Origin: Melanopsichium pennsylvanicum | Taxonomy: Eukaryota; Basidiomycota; Ustilaginomycetes; Ustilaginales | Direction of reading: 5' to 3' | Assembly: GCA_900208305.1 (NCBI GenBank) | Contig: OAPG01000001.1 | Location: 2,356,001 to 2,420,000 of the forward strand | Length of the DNA: 64,000 nucleotides | In this document: piece by piece, positions 21,187 to 31,153 of the stretch | How the letters are laid out: the number at the start of each line of letters is the position of its first letter | Position numbering within the stretch: position 1 is the stretch's first letter | Translations under genes and position numbers: made by a program | The notes under the pieces: model-generated | Database searches by the model: none | The model's input: the letters and a program-made list of their open reading frames with translations, nothing else | What the model was told of the DNA's origin: nothing

Positions 21187-23893
21187 TAACGTCGGCTTGA
21201 ATAACAAACGTTGGTTAGGATGGGTTTAGGGTCAGTGGTGAGAGAAGCGCGCAAGGACGGACAAGATGAGGTTCCGAAGCTTTAGAAGAAATGGGCTCAG
21301 ACTACGCAAAAGGTGCAATTGCACAAGAGTTGAAATTTGGGTTCGGGCCGAAAGCCGAACTTACTAATATAAATAATTAGCATCCAAAATGTGTGTGGCG
21401 TGCAAGTTGATAACCGCGGTGAAAATTGAATTGAAATATTTTTGCTACTACAGTATTTGAGAGTTGAACTTGAACAATGCTTTGATATCGTATGTGGCAC
21501 CACCTCATTTCTTTGTTCCCAATGCAAATTTAAGCAACGGTGTAGAGGAACGGTGTAGAGCAACTAAGCGAGCTCATTTGGTCGGAGTTGATATTGCTCG
21601 CTCCTCTGTTGGTCTGATACACTGGTGCTGACGGGCGATGAGCGTGGTAATTTCATACTGTATCTGCCTGAACCTGCATCGTATATCAAGGGGCAAATGA
21701 GAATGCTTTCTTTTATTGATACTTGACATGCAACAAAGGCCTAGACCCTTTTTCCTTTTTTTTTTCTTTCCCACCCAATTCAGCTTGGTGCTTAGTTCTA
21801 TGTTGCTCCAAATCAAACGCCAGAAAATTACAGTAAATTGAGTTGCAAAAGTGCGGAAATGTGAGCGGCTGCGTGCAACTGGGTTTGAAAGACAAAAGAA
21901 TTATGCGTGTCTGGTATCAATCGAATCTGATCGGATCGGATCGGAAGCTAAGTTACTGTGCATATACCGTAACTTACTGTACACAGGTCATTCACCAAAC
22001 AGAGAAGCCAAGCCACGCGCGTTCGGATACGCTCGTGCACCTCAGTTGACACTTGAATGCTTTCCATTTTAAAAGAAAAAGAAAAAGAAAAAAGGGCTTG
22101 TTGTTGGCCAACCAATCGACGTGTTCTCTCTTGTCGCCAAGAACGAGCAAGACACAGTATCACCTGAGGTGGAATTCCATTCTTTGAAACAATACAAGTG
22201 TTGTATTGATGGCTGTGCTTCTGAGCTGGAAATCGAGATCTTCACAGCATCATCCCGCACCTTGCTTACCGTCTTTTTCGACTAAGAGGGCGATCAGATC
22301 GGCTGGCTTGTATGCAGTGTCAGTGTCAGTGTAACCGCACAGTCACAGGCCAACCAAATTTTGAGTCGCGGCTATATTATCAACGCTGCAGCGCAGTACC
22401 ATCGGCGAGTTAGCTCGCGCAGTGCACACACCAAGACAGAAAGATGGGTGCAGATAGCCGTAATATAATACTGTATGTGTAGATCTATTTTTTTTCTTAT
22501 CTACATCTTTTCTCTTTAAACGTCAAGACATGTCGTGATTTTCGACAAATTAGTCCGCGCCTTTCATCAAGATATTCCCAGTTTTTATGGGCGCCCCTTT
22601 TTACAGTAATATCAGATAATAATGTCCCACTAAATACCGATCAAGTGACAAAGCATCAGTCATGCCTAAGCAGAACTCCGACTGACAATAAGGTTACCAC
22701 TCGATCAAGGTCTCGACCTCTCTTTCTTTCTTTTTTCTTTTTCTTTTATTTATTTATTTGTTTTTTCTCTCACGCTCTCGCTGCCCTCATCTGCAACCTG
22801 ATTTTGCTCATGTGCTCATGTGCTCAGCCTTTTGATGCAAATCAATTTAATAGTGTCGACAGTGAAGCATTCAAAGTTGCCAACTCGCTTATGCACGCTC
22901 GGCTTCTATCTTGGCTTTTGACAATCTTTCCCCTCCTTTGTCCCGAATTGGGCTCGCACTCGCTGTGATTCATGCATGCTTTCCCCTCGTATCCTGGTTC
23001 AAACAAAGTCTGTCGCCCCTATTGTATGACAACTAATGCGATCTATGGCGTCCAACACTCAAGTGGATCTGCCCATTCATACTCCGACTGATGCCATCTT
23101 AAGATGAGACGAGACAGCACCTTGTCCTTGATGTCGCAAGCCATGTCGAAAGCGGTGCAAACACACTTACACAGTGAAGCTCGTATGTATGCATACCAAC
23201 ATAGCAGATGGCGCAGTCACTTACCGGCTATGCGCTCGGAATCCTTGCCAAAAAGTCGTGCAGCACACGCTGAAGCTCTCTCGATGCTTCATGCCAGTCC
23301 TGATATCGCAATCGCTGCGCGCTCGGTTGGGCACAGCTCTGCTCTTCTGCCCGCCTCATATCAAGTGCGCACTCGACTCGTCCACTTTTCCCATGATCCT
23401 CAGCCTCACCCCCGAGTCCTTGCTCTCTCGATCGATTCAGCTTTCAACTTCCGAGCGAGTCCAGCTTTCACATCATTCTTGAATGCATTTTTGTTCCCTA
23501 GCAAGCTTCACTGTGGTTTTGCACACTCTTGCCATGTTGCGCAACAATGTCAGCTCGATTGAGGTGACTCGTAGCGAACCAGGTCGTCGGCAAACGTCTT
23601 GGCTCGCGTAAATAGGCTATTGATTTTCCGGCAGGTAAAACAGAGCTCTCTCTCAGCTGGTCAAGAAAAACACATCAGAACAGAAACGCTGTGGGTGACA
23701 GCGCATCTCGGCTGTGCCTTTTGGCACTCAGGCTCATATCTGTCAAACATGAGCCAGCTTAGCTAGGCTTGCGCAACGGTGCGTGACTACTGCAGGTTGC
23801 ACTACCTTGCACCTGTCAGCACGAGGCTTGTTTTGACACTCCGACCACCTCCTCTCCTCCAAGTTTGGTAGTCAGCCCACTCCCTACCGTATC

Positions 23894-23977
23894 TGAGCCC
23901 ATCCTGCTGAGCCCATCCTGCTGAGCCCATCCTGCTGAGCCCATCCTGCTGAGCCCATCCTGCTGAGCCCATCCTGC
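23894..23977. repeat. Six exact copies of a 14-base tandem repeat
   Basis: TGAGCCCATCCTGC is repeated six times without a mismatch (84 bases) about 580 bases upstream of the Zn2Cys6 start codon. It is not a CRISPR because there are no spacers. Perfect identity suggests recent or ongoing slippage. Confidence 0.95.
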
Positions 23978-24557
23978 TTGATTGCTAGTGCAAACACAGT
24001 CCTTTCTCATCCGACCTCAAATCAATTTGGCCCTCTTGGCACGAACCCTAATCCACGGAACGGCACGAGAGCATGATCCTGTCTGCCTCCTCCTATTCTC
24101 TCCTCTTCTGATCAGGCTACCGCTTGACTCGCCCTCCGTACCACAGTGTACTGTTTACTTTACTTCTCTTGCTGTGTATATCCCTGACGCCTCTTTCATG
24201 CAAGCAATGAGGTGCCTCCCATGCCTCAATTCTCCGTGCCCTCGTCCTTGCTCTTCCACTATAGTGGCCTGACATCCTCCTTCACACCTACTTAAACAGC
24301 TTGCGTTCATTCTCGCTGTAATCCTGATCTGATCTGGCCCATATCCTTTCGCACCTTCACATCTCTTACCATCTAGGCTACGACCTCCCCCGCTCCAAAA
24401 TATCATAGTTTGCCATCGCTCTGGTATTCTCGACTCATCCTCATAACTAGCAATCGCCTAATTTCAATCTTGGGCTGAGCCATCTACGCTTGCTCGACCC
24501 AACCTGCGCTTCGTTGGGTGACACAGCTTCAAACCGCTTAGACAGTCGGCTTTTACC

Positions 24558-26313
24558 ATGTCGTTCTTTCAGTCTCAGCCTCAGCATGGTTGGCCAGGTG
24601 AAAGCTTCAGCTACACCTATGACGACGGTCACCATCACTCCGCCTACCGCGACACCAACGGCGCTTCCACCTCGTATCTTGAGCCCAACTCACGTGCCCT
24701 CTCGCGTCCTCGCGTCAACATGGCATGCAAGCACTGTCGCCAGAGGTAAGCCTGCAGTTCCCACTTTCTCACCATGTCACCTTTGGCTCTTTAACACATC
24801 GACCTCGGTGCTACACGATGCGTCGCCACGAGTCCTTATCACTAACAAAATTCGCTTTCCGCCTCGTATTCCTCTTTATGTTCACAGGAAGGTCCGCTGC
24901 GACGGTAAGAAGCCCAAGTGTGGACTTTGCACGCGGCTCGATCGTCCCTGTGACTACGTCAAGGTCACTGCTGCAGAAAATGCGATTCTTCGCGATAAAA
25001 AACGCCAATCAAAGCAACGCAAGAATGCTGAACAAGAAGCTGCTCGTACCAGCTTGTGTAAGCATGACACCATCCCCGCTTACCACCCATACCGAAGCAA
25101 CGATGCCAGCGTCAACCGCAACAGCTTTTCTTCTTCTCTCAGTGTTCCCAACGACGCTCGAGTCGGTCTTCAAGCTCCTCCCCTTCCCCAGGTCACCGCA
25201 TCTAGCTCCAGCGTCCTGCAGCCCTACCTGTACGATAATCGCTACCCAAGCACCAGCACCAGCACCGCTGCCAGCTCGCTCTTTGATGTTGGCACCAGTC
25301 TGAACGGGTCCAGACGTATGTGCCTCACGACCTTGACTGCTGGAGTTCGCAGCTTGCCTACTAATGGCACTTACACCTATCCTCGTAAGCAAAGTATGGA
25401 GGACCACACTCGCGCAGCTGAACCCCGTTGCCGCCAAAATGGCGCCATTGGCACGATGTCCGGCACCAACGGTAGTGGCGAGAGTGATCTCAACCTTGTA
25501 AGCACAGCTAGTGCCATCAACACAGCCACACCCACACAGAATGGGTTCGCTATTCCCTCGTTGGCTAGTTCCAACTCGTTTCGCGCCGAGATCGAGGACA
25601 ACAGATACCCGCGTTACATGGGTGCAGCATCCTTTATCCCGCATCCTCAGTCTGAGTACGAGATGGCTTCCCCCACCTACCACCTCAGTCAATCTAGCAA
25701 CACCCGAGATTTTGAAGATGACCACCAACGTCAACAACAACAGCAACACCACCACCACCACCATTCACGATACCAACATGGATACTCGCATACTTGCACC
25801 GCCACCCACCGAGAGGGAAGCGTTTCGCCCTCGCTAGCTAGTCCTTCGTACCTTGCTGCCATGCCGGCATTGGAACGAGCTGCTTCGAGCGCGGGTTCGG
25901 GTGTTTCTGCTTCGCCTGCGAGTCATGATATCGAGACGAGTGCTCAACAGCAACATGATGATTCTTCGCTGTGGAGTGGTAATGGCTTGTCTAGAGTAAA
26001 TGTGCATGAAGATGTGGCTCAGCAATTTGTATACCGTCATCAGATGGAAGAGGTACATGGTGCTCATCAGAGAGTGTATGAGGAGCATGAATTGAATTCG
26101 AGTTCAGGAATGAGGGGGATTGGGATGGTTGATAGTTGGGTAAACCATGTACAAGCACCTGTGACATCAGTGAGACCAGTGACGCCTATGACACCAGTGG
26201 TAGCCCCTGTTACAGCACACCAGCAGGTTGAAGCGGGTGTCAAGGATTGGAACCCAGAAATGACATGGTATATGCAGCCAACAGGGAACACAACAGCTAC
26301 GACTACTATTTGA
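24558..26313 (+). CDS. Zn2Cys6 transcription factor, intron inside the zinc cluster
   Basis: Exons 24558-24745 and 24888-26313 give 537 residues. The intron (GTAAGC...CACAG) splits an Arg codon in the middle of the binuclear zinc cluster; splicing yields ACKHCRQRKVRCDGKKPKC followed by GLCTRLDRPCDY, with six cysteines in standard spacing (about residues 56-83). Basic residues follow (RDKKRQSKQRKN). The rest is low complexity: Ser, Asn, Tyr and Pro, a Gln run then a His run around 25735-25765. I see no middle-homology regulatory domain, so this is a short regulator of unknown target. It should bind DNA in the nucleus. The open frame extends to 24490 in another phase, but the ATG at 24558 is the one that splices in frame. 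It is convergent with eIF5A. Confidence 0.82.
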
Positions 26314-26931
26314 AAAAACGAAAGAATCGGAGAGAGAGGCTTGTCTGACCGAGGAGCTTCATTGTCTTTACCCACACATTTAATACCAAAATCATTTAAA
26401 GATTGCCTTTTGTTTTCTCTCTCTCTCGAGAATTCAAAATCATTTCCATGTTCCACACCTACACTACTCCTTCGTCGTCTCAAGAAACATCATCCCCAAC
26501 CAGTTCAACATGCTTCCAATAACAACCATTTCTTCTTGTTGGCTCATCTTTGCATTCTATATCACCCATTAAATCAACCATGCATTCGGGTACAGTATAT
26601 ACCCCTACAGTTCTATTTTGAGCTCGATCAATTCCACACACACACTCTCTCTCTTTTTTCGAACCAACCCCCCCAAAAACCAATTCTACTCTTCATTCAC
26701 CCCCCCCCCCCCATATTTCATTCTTATCAAACACAGAGAAATCCGTCAAAAGAAAAAATCCAGGCAAAAAAAAAAACAAACAAACAAATGAGTATAGAAG
26801 AATTGCAAAAACACAAATCAAGTAAAAAAAAAAAACAACAACCTCTTTTCGACCAGATAACAATGAAGAATCATTCATCAATTGGTCCTATGCGGCGGCT
26901 TATACAGTGTGCAATATTAATTTTTTTCGTT
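26314..26931. other. Convergent 3' region with homopolymer runs
   Basis: The shared downstream region of the Zn2Cys6 gene and eIF5A. It contains a CT run near 26420, a cytosine run at about 26701-26712 and several A runs between 26750 and 26835. A 400-codon plus-strand frame crosses it but is low complexity and antisense to eIF5A, so I do not call it. Confidence 0.55.
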
Positions 26932-28087
26932 TCACTTGCCCTGGGGAGCATCCTTGAACGAGAGGCAGTGCTCCTCGCCCATGGCAGAGACGACGGTAAT
27001 CATGAGGTCCTTACCGTCATCAAACTGCTGCTGGATCTGCTCACCAATCTCACCCTCGGGCACACGGACGTCGTCCTTGGTGTCACCGTCGTTGGTCATG
27101 AGGTTGAGGAAACCGTCGTCAACGTTGACGAGCTGGTACTCCTCACGCTTGACATGGGGAACATCCATGTTGTGGGTGGAGGGGGAGATATCTTCGAGCT
27201 TCTTGCCCGTGAAGATGTCGACGGCGACAAGGTGAACCTTGGCGTGACCGTGCTTGCCGGTCTTGGAGGTGGACATGTCGACGATCTGCAGATGAGGTTT
27301 GAATCGGATAAGAGAAGAGTCAGTGGTGCTGTTTCACTTGCAAACGTACGTAGCCTGCTTCGCTGTCAACGCAAGTGTGCCAATGCAAACGGCAAGCCAT
27401 CGAGCGGGCAAGAGTTGCGAAAAGATCCGTATCGGGTCGAACCCGAGGTGGAACGGACGCTCCAACAGAATGCAACGAGGCTGCAACAAAAGCCTGCGGT
27501 ACATTGCTGCGATATCTTTCTAGGTTGGTGGCCTCTGTGCTGAGGTCTACTGCGTTCACTTTTCAGCAAGTCGTGTTTGCTCCACAATATCGAGCCGGAA
27601 ACTTACCTTGCAAGGGCGGCCCTTGATGACGACGTGGCCGTTCTTACGCAGAGCAGAGCACTGCATAGGGAAGGTGAGCGAGGAACCGGCATCAGCGGTC
27701 TCAAAGGTAGCGTTGTGCTGCTCGTCGTCGGAGGCGGACTGTTATGAGAGGAAGCATGAGATCGACCAAATTCAAAAGTAAAGTCAGCGGACAGGCCTCT
27801 TCGCATCAAGATGAATGAGGTGCACCATCCCTTCAGCATCCGTGCGAGTCAACAAAACCGTCGAGAGTCCATTGAGTTTCGACTGAATCGTATCGAAACA
27901 ATGCCTTGCGGTAAGCTCAACAACATGGCCACTATCGAGTAGACCGGCGCGCGCTAAGATAGGCGTGGCGTCCCGACGAGACTTGGCATGCTAGTAGGTT
28001 GGGCGGTACGAGCCATTTGACTGGTCAACGGTTGCCCAAAAGTTGAAAGCAGATGGTGCGTTAATGTGTTGATGGTCAACGTACCAT
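26932..28087 (-). CDS. Translation factor eIF5A, hypusine-containing
   Basis: Exons on the minus strand: 28085-28087, 27607-27738 and 26932-27285, giving 162 residues. eIF5A binds the ribosome E site and relieves stalls, for example at polyproline. Core sequence is textbook: [33 protein letters not shown], then [14 protein letters not shown], where the Lys of GKHG is the residue converted to hypusine. The C-terminal OB fold ends [16 protein letters not shown]. Exon 1 contributes only the ATG: the sequence reads ATG|GTACGT, and the acceptor AACAG is 346 bases downstream, giving [13 protein letters not shown]. If the intron is kept, translation stops after three codons. The other intron is 27286-27606 (GTAAGT...TGCAG). 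A 28-base T run (minus strand) lies in the leader. Confidence 0.93.
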
Positions 28088-28218
28088 TTTGAATAGATGA
28101 TCTACAGGTGGTGGTAGCTGGTAGTTAGGTTGGTCGACAGTGATCGTGCTCAAAGTTTTGCTCTGTCTCTCTCTCACGCACACTCTCAAAGCTGCTGAGC
28201 TCTTGTGAGCTTCTTGCA

Positions 28219-28251
<33 letters not shown>

Positions 28252-29548
28252 CCAGACAGACCGATTTTGCAGGGGATTTTTGGCTTGTGTCGTTCGAGAA
28301 GATCTGCTTGCCTTTCAACCACACTTGAATTTCAAAGCTCAACGCGCTGAGCTGTGACACTTTTCAGCAGCTCCACTGACCGCTTTGGCCCTGTCTTTCT
28401 TTTGGAGCATAGCCCAGCCCCACCCTCGATTTTTCCCCTTCACATAGCTGACTGCACAGACAGAGGAAAAGAGGACAGGAAAAGAAAAGTTTTTCTAATT
28501 TTGTTATGCATGCAAAGATTGAATTCGTCAATACAAATCGGAGGTGGAAGTTCTATTCAACGCTAAAGCGGCTGTGATGAACGCCAAACACAGCTCATTT
28601 CCCACGAGTTATGAAAGGAAGACTGAGAAGGGGCAGATAGGAGGCAAGATCGCTCTTTGCCAGCTGCGTCTGACCTTGTTCACACATGCCAAACACGGTT
28701 ATACTGTACTCGCCACCGTCACTCGACCCGATAAAGTGTTAAGTTCGACATGAATTGACGAATGTTAGCCAAAGAGACACGGCGGCTAGCCCGAGGATCA
28801 ACAGCTACTCTGCTGCAACAGGTTCGACTGATGCTAGGCGATGAGGCTGCGGCACTTTGAAGACAACGAGCACGGCAGCCATGCAGCTTGCAATCTATCG
28901 CACGATATATTTTTACGCAAGATTGGCTATGTCAAGTCTCGCGCATCTCACGTTGGAGGAGCAAAAATTTCGTCTTGCCCATTTAAATGGACGAGCTTCA
29001 AGATGAAGAAAACGTGACTTGGTCGACATCCCTCAACCATCATATCCCGTGACCTGCTTTCGGATATTCACCAAACCCCACGCCCTGTACGCGACCCCGC
29101 GAACGCAGAACCGACACCTCAACTCTGCACGCCGCACAGCAGCTTTTCTCCACTTGGTCCTTCGAGTACAACACTTTCACCTGTTCCGCCTCGCAGTGGC
29201 TTGGCTATCGTCGTCGTCGTCGTCGTCATCTCTGTCAATTGATACACAGTCTGGTCCTCATTGCATTGAAGAGCGGCAAGCTGACAGGGTAGTACGCGTC
29301 TACATCGTGCAGACGCCATCAAAGTGGCTTGATTTGACTGCAACCACCCGCATCGACTCTGTGATCCTTGCTTGAGTTGAGCACACACATTTCATCCTCA
29401 TCTGCATACGCCGCGATTTGAATTTAGCGTCGTCGCGATCGTCATCAGCGATCGGAGTGTTTCGTGACGCGATCGTTTCAACTTTGGAACTTAGCAATCC
29501 TCTTCTCCAGGCGCTTGGTCGTATTCACACCTCCTCGTATACGCAGTT
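28088..29548. promoter_or_regulatory. Divergent promoter region of eIF5A and CBF1
   Basis: About 1.46 kb without a supported gene. It contains the 28-base poly-A tract at 28222-28249, likely in the eIF5A leader on the other strand, and a CGT trinucleotide run near 29211-29228. No recognisable protein or RNA gene seen. Confidence 0.45.
28222..28249. repeat. Poly-A/T tract of 28 bases
   Basis: An uninterrupted A run on the plus strand (T run in the eIF5A sense). Such tracts exclude nucleosomes and are common in fungal promoters. The exact length may be affected by sequencing. Confidence 0.85.
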
Positions 29549-30772
29549 ATGTCGGCAACAACAGAAGCAGCCGCAGCGGCACCACCGCATTCTGAGGAAC
29601 AAATCGCCACCCCTGTCGAAGAACCATCCTCCGTCCAACTCGAGTCAGCAGCCACAAGTGCCGACCCCGACCAAGCAGGGAGGGACCACATTGAACGCGA
29701 TGTAAGCAATATCCTTGCTGGACTCAATCAGGAACAACTGGCATCCATTGTCGCCGCAGCACGCGCTTCCGAGGCACGTGGCAATGCTGACGGTGGCGCA
29801 TCCTCAGAATCGTTGGGTCAAGCTTTGCCACCTGGCTTAGGTCAAGCTGCCAGTGCACTCACCAGCATCGCAAGCGGATTCAAACGCACTCCTGGCAATA
29901 ATGGTACCAGTCTCGGCAGTACAGAAATCACCGACCAAGCCAACAACAAAGGTCTCAACGCTCCATCGACGGCGTCAGAGTTTCAGGATGAGGGTAAAGT
30001 CAATGGGGAACAACAAAGCGTTCCAGTAGCGGAGGAAGAGGAGATGGATGCGGAAACTAATGCGGCGATCGCAGCAGTTAAGAAAGCAACTGATACCGCC
30101 ACAGCTGCTGCCATTGCTTCGTTGGGTTCCCTGGCTACTGCCTCACATCTTCAACATCCTGCTGCTGCTTCTGCTTCTGCCGCTGCTTCTTCTTCTTCTT
30201 CTTCTTCTTCTTCTTCTTCCTCTACTGGTGCAAGCGGGTCTGCATCTGGCAGCACTCAATTGGCTCATAACAATCATCATGATTCGCTCAATAACCACGC
30301 GGATGAAACGATGGATTATGCCAACCCTCAAGGCTCACCCTCATCCGCCAATTCCAACCCTTTGAAGCGTCAGAGAGGCCCCGAACTGGATCGGCAGAGA
30401 AAAGACAATCATAAGGAGGTTGAACGAAGAAGAAGATCCGCTATCAATGAAGGTATCACTCAGCTTAGTCACATTGTGCCTGGATGTGATGCAAAAAATA
30501 CGAACAAGGGTGCCATCATCCATGCTGCGGTAAGGTACATTCAGGATTTGAAACATAATGAGGCGAGTAACATTGAAAAGTGGACGTTGGAAAAGTTGTT
30601 GATGGATCAAGCGATGGGTGATTTGACATCTCAGTTGGATGAGGCAAGGGTAGAAGTGGATAGATTGAGGACAGAATTGAATCAAAGGTTTGCAGAGACG
30701 GAATCAGGGGATCTTGCTCAACCACTTGATCAAAACCAGCAACAGGTCGGAACGACTTCTTTGACCAAGTAG
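29549..30772 (+). CDS. CBF1: Cbf1-type bHLH transcription factor
   Basis: A 407-residue protein. The bHLH region lies at about 283-345: RKDNHKEVERRRRSAINEGI (basic region and helix 1) and NTNKGAIIHAAVRYIQDLKH (helix 2), followed by a leucine-zipper-like helix with LEKLLMDQAM and VDRLRTELNQRF. The His, Glu and Arg contacts for CACGTG are in place (H-KE-ERRR). Cbf1 in yeast binds centromere element CDEI and methionine-gene promoters; the centromere role may not apply in a basidiomycete. The first 280 residues are disordered, with an Ala/Ser tract including about a dozen consecutive serines coded mostly by TCT. Start ATG at 29549. It is convergent with EMC1. USF-like alternatives are less likely because of the KDNHKEVERRRR match. 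Confidence 0.88.
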   Translation: MSATTEAAAAAPPHSEEQIATPVEEPSSVQLESAATSADPDQAGRDHIERDVSNILAGLNQEQLASIVAAARASEARGNADGGASSESLGQALPPGLGQAASALTSIASGFKRTPGNNGTSLGSTEITDQANNKGLNAPSTASEFQDEGKVNGEQQSVPVAEEEEMDAETNAAIAAVKKATDTATAAAIASLGSLATASHLQHPAAASASAAASSSSSSSSSSSSTGASGSASGSTQLAHNNHHDSLNNHADETMDYANPQGSPSSANSNPLKRQRGPELDRQRKDNHKEVERRRRSAINEGITQLSHIVPGCDAKNTNKGAIIHAAVRYIQDLKHNEASNIEKWTLEKLLMDQAMGDLTSQLDEARVEVDRLRTELNQRFAETESGDLAQPLDQNQQQVGTTSLTK

Positions 30773-31153
30773 AAGATCATAAAGTTTTTCTTTCTTTCTT
30801 TCTTTTTTTTAATAACATGATTGTTTTTTTTTTTTGGTGGTGTGTCGCCATCATCATCATTCCTCATTCACCATCCACGTTTTGACTCTCCCTTTTGTCA
30901 AAAAATAAATAAATACATAATCATTTCACAACAAAAATAAAATAAAATCAAGCTTCCACACCCACACTTGAGCTAGATCCTTGAGTTTCACTTTTGTTTC
31001 ACAAAGGTCGACTCTTCCTTTTGTATTTCTATAATTCCCAACCCCCCCAAATCTTCGACGCGGAACCAACATCATTTTTCATTTCCTCGTTTCCAACCAA
31101 CACCTTTTTTATTTATTTATTTACTTATTCACATAATATCGATCTACTGCAAT
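30773..31153. other. Convergent 3' region between CBF1 and EMC1
   Basis: 380 bp, very AT-rich with TTTC, T and A runs, consistent with two overlapping 3' untranslated regions and polyadenylation signals. No gene seen. Confidence 0.55.

Larger units (their letters stand above)
21141..24557. other. 3.4 kb divergent intergenic region
   Basis: This is the longest gene-free stretch. Frames such as 23104-23562 (152 codons, plus) and 22645-22968 (107 codons, plus) show no recognisable domain, and part of the second encodes a T-rich Phe run. It holds the 14-base repeat at 23894 and several A/T-rich blocks. The right part may be the long leader of the Zn2Cys6 gene; fungal regulator genes often have one. 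Confidence 0.5.

Noticed and set aside
23104..23562. 152-codon plus-strand frame in the 3.4 kb gap
   Set aside because: It starts with ATG but shows no domain or signal; kept only as intergenic sequence. It might deserve a transcript check.
23894..23977. CRISPR array
   Set aside because: Units are directly adjacent with no spacers, and the genome is eukaryotic.
23816..24010. Minus-strand frame with repeated Gly/Trp/Gln/Ser residues
   Set aside because: The pattern is only the 14-base repeat read in a chance open frame.
27425..27460. tRNA-like GGGTTCGACCCG on the minus strand inside the eIF5A intron
   Set aside because: A short palindrome can explain it; no cloverleaf could be built.
26341..27543. 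400-codon plus-strand frame
   Set aside because: It starts in the 3' region of the Zn2Cys6 gene, passes through homopolymer runs and is antisense to eIF5A exon and intron.
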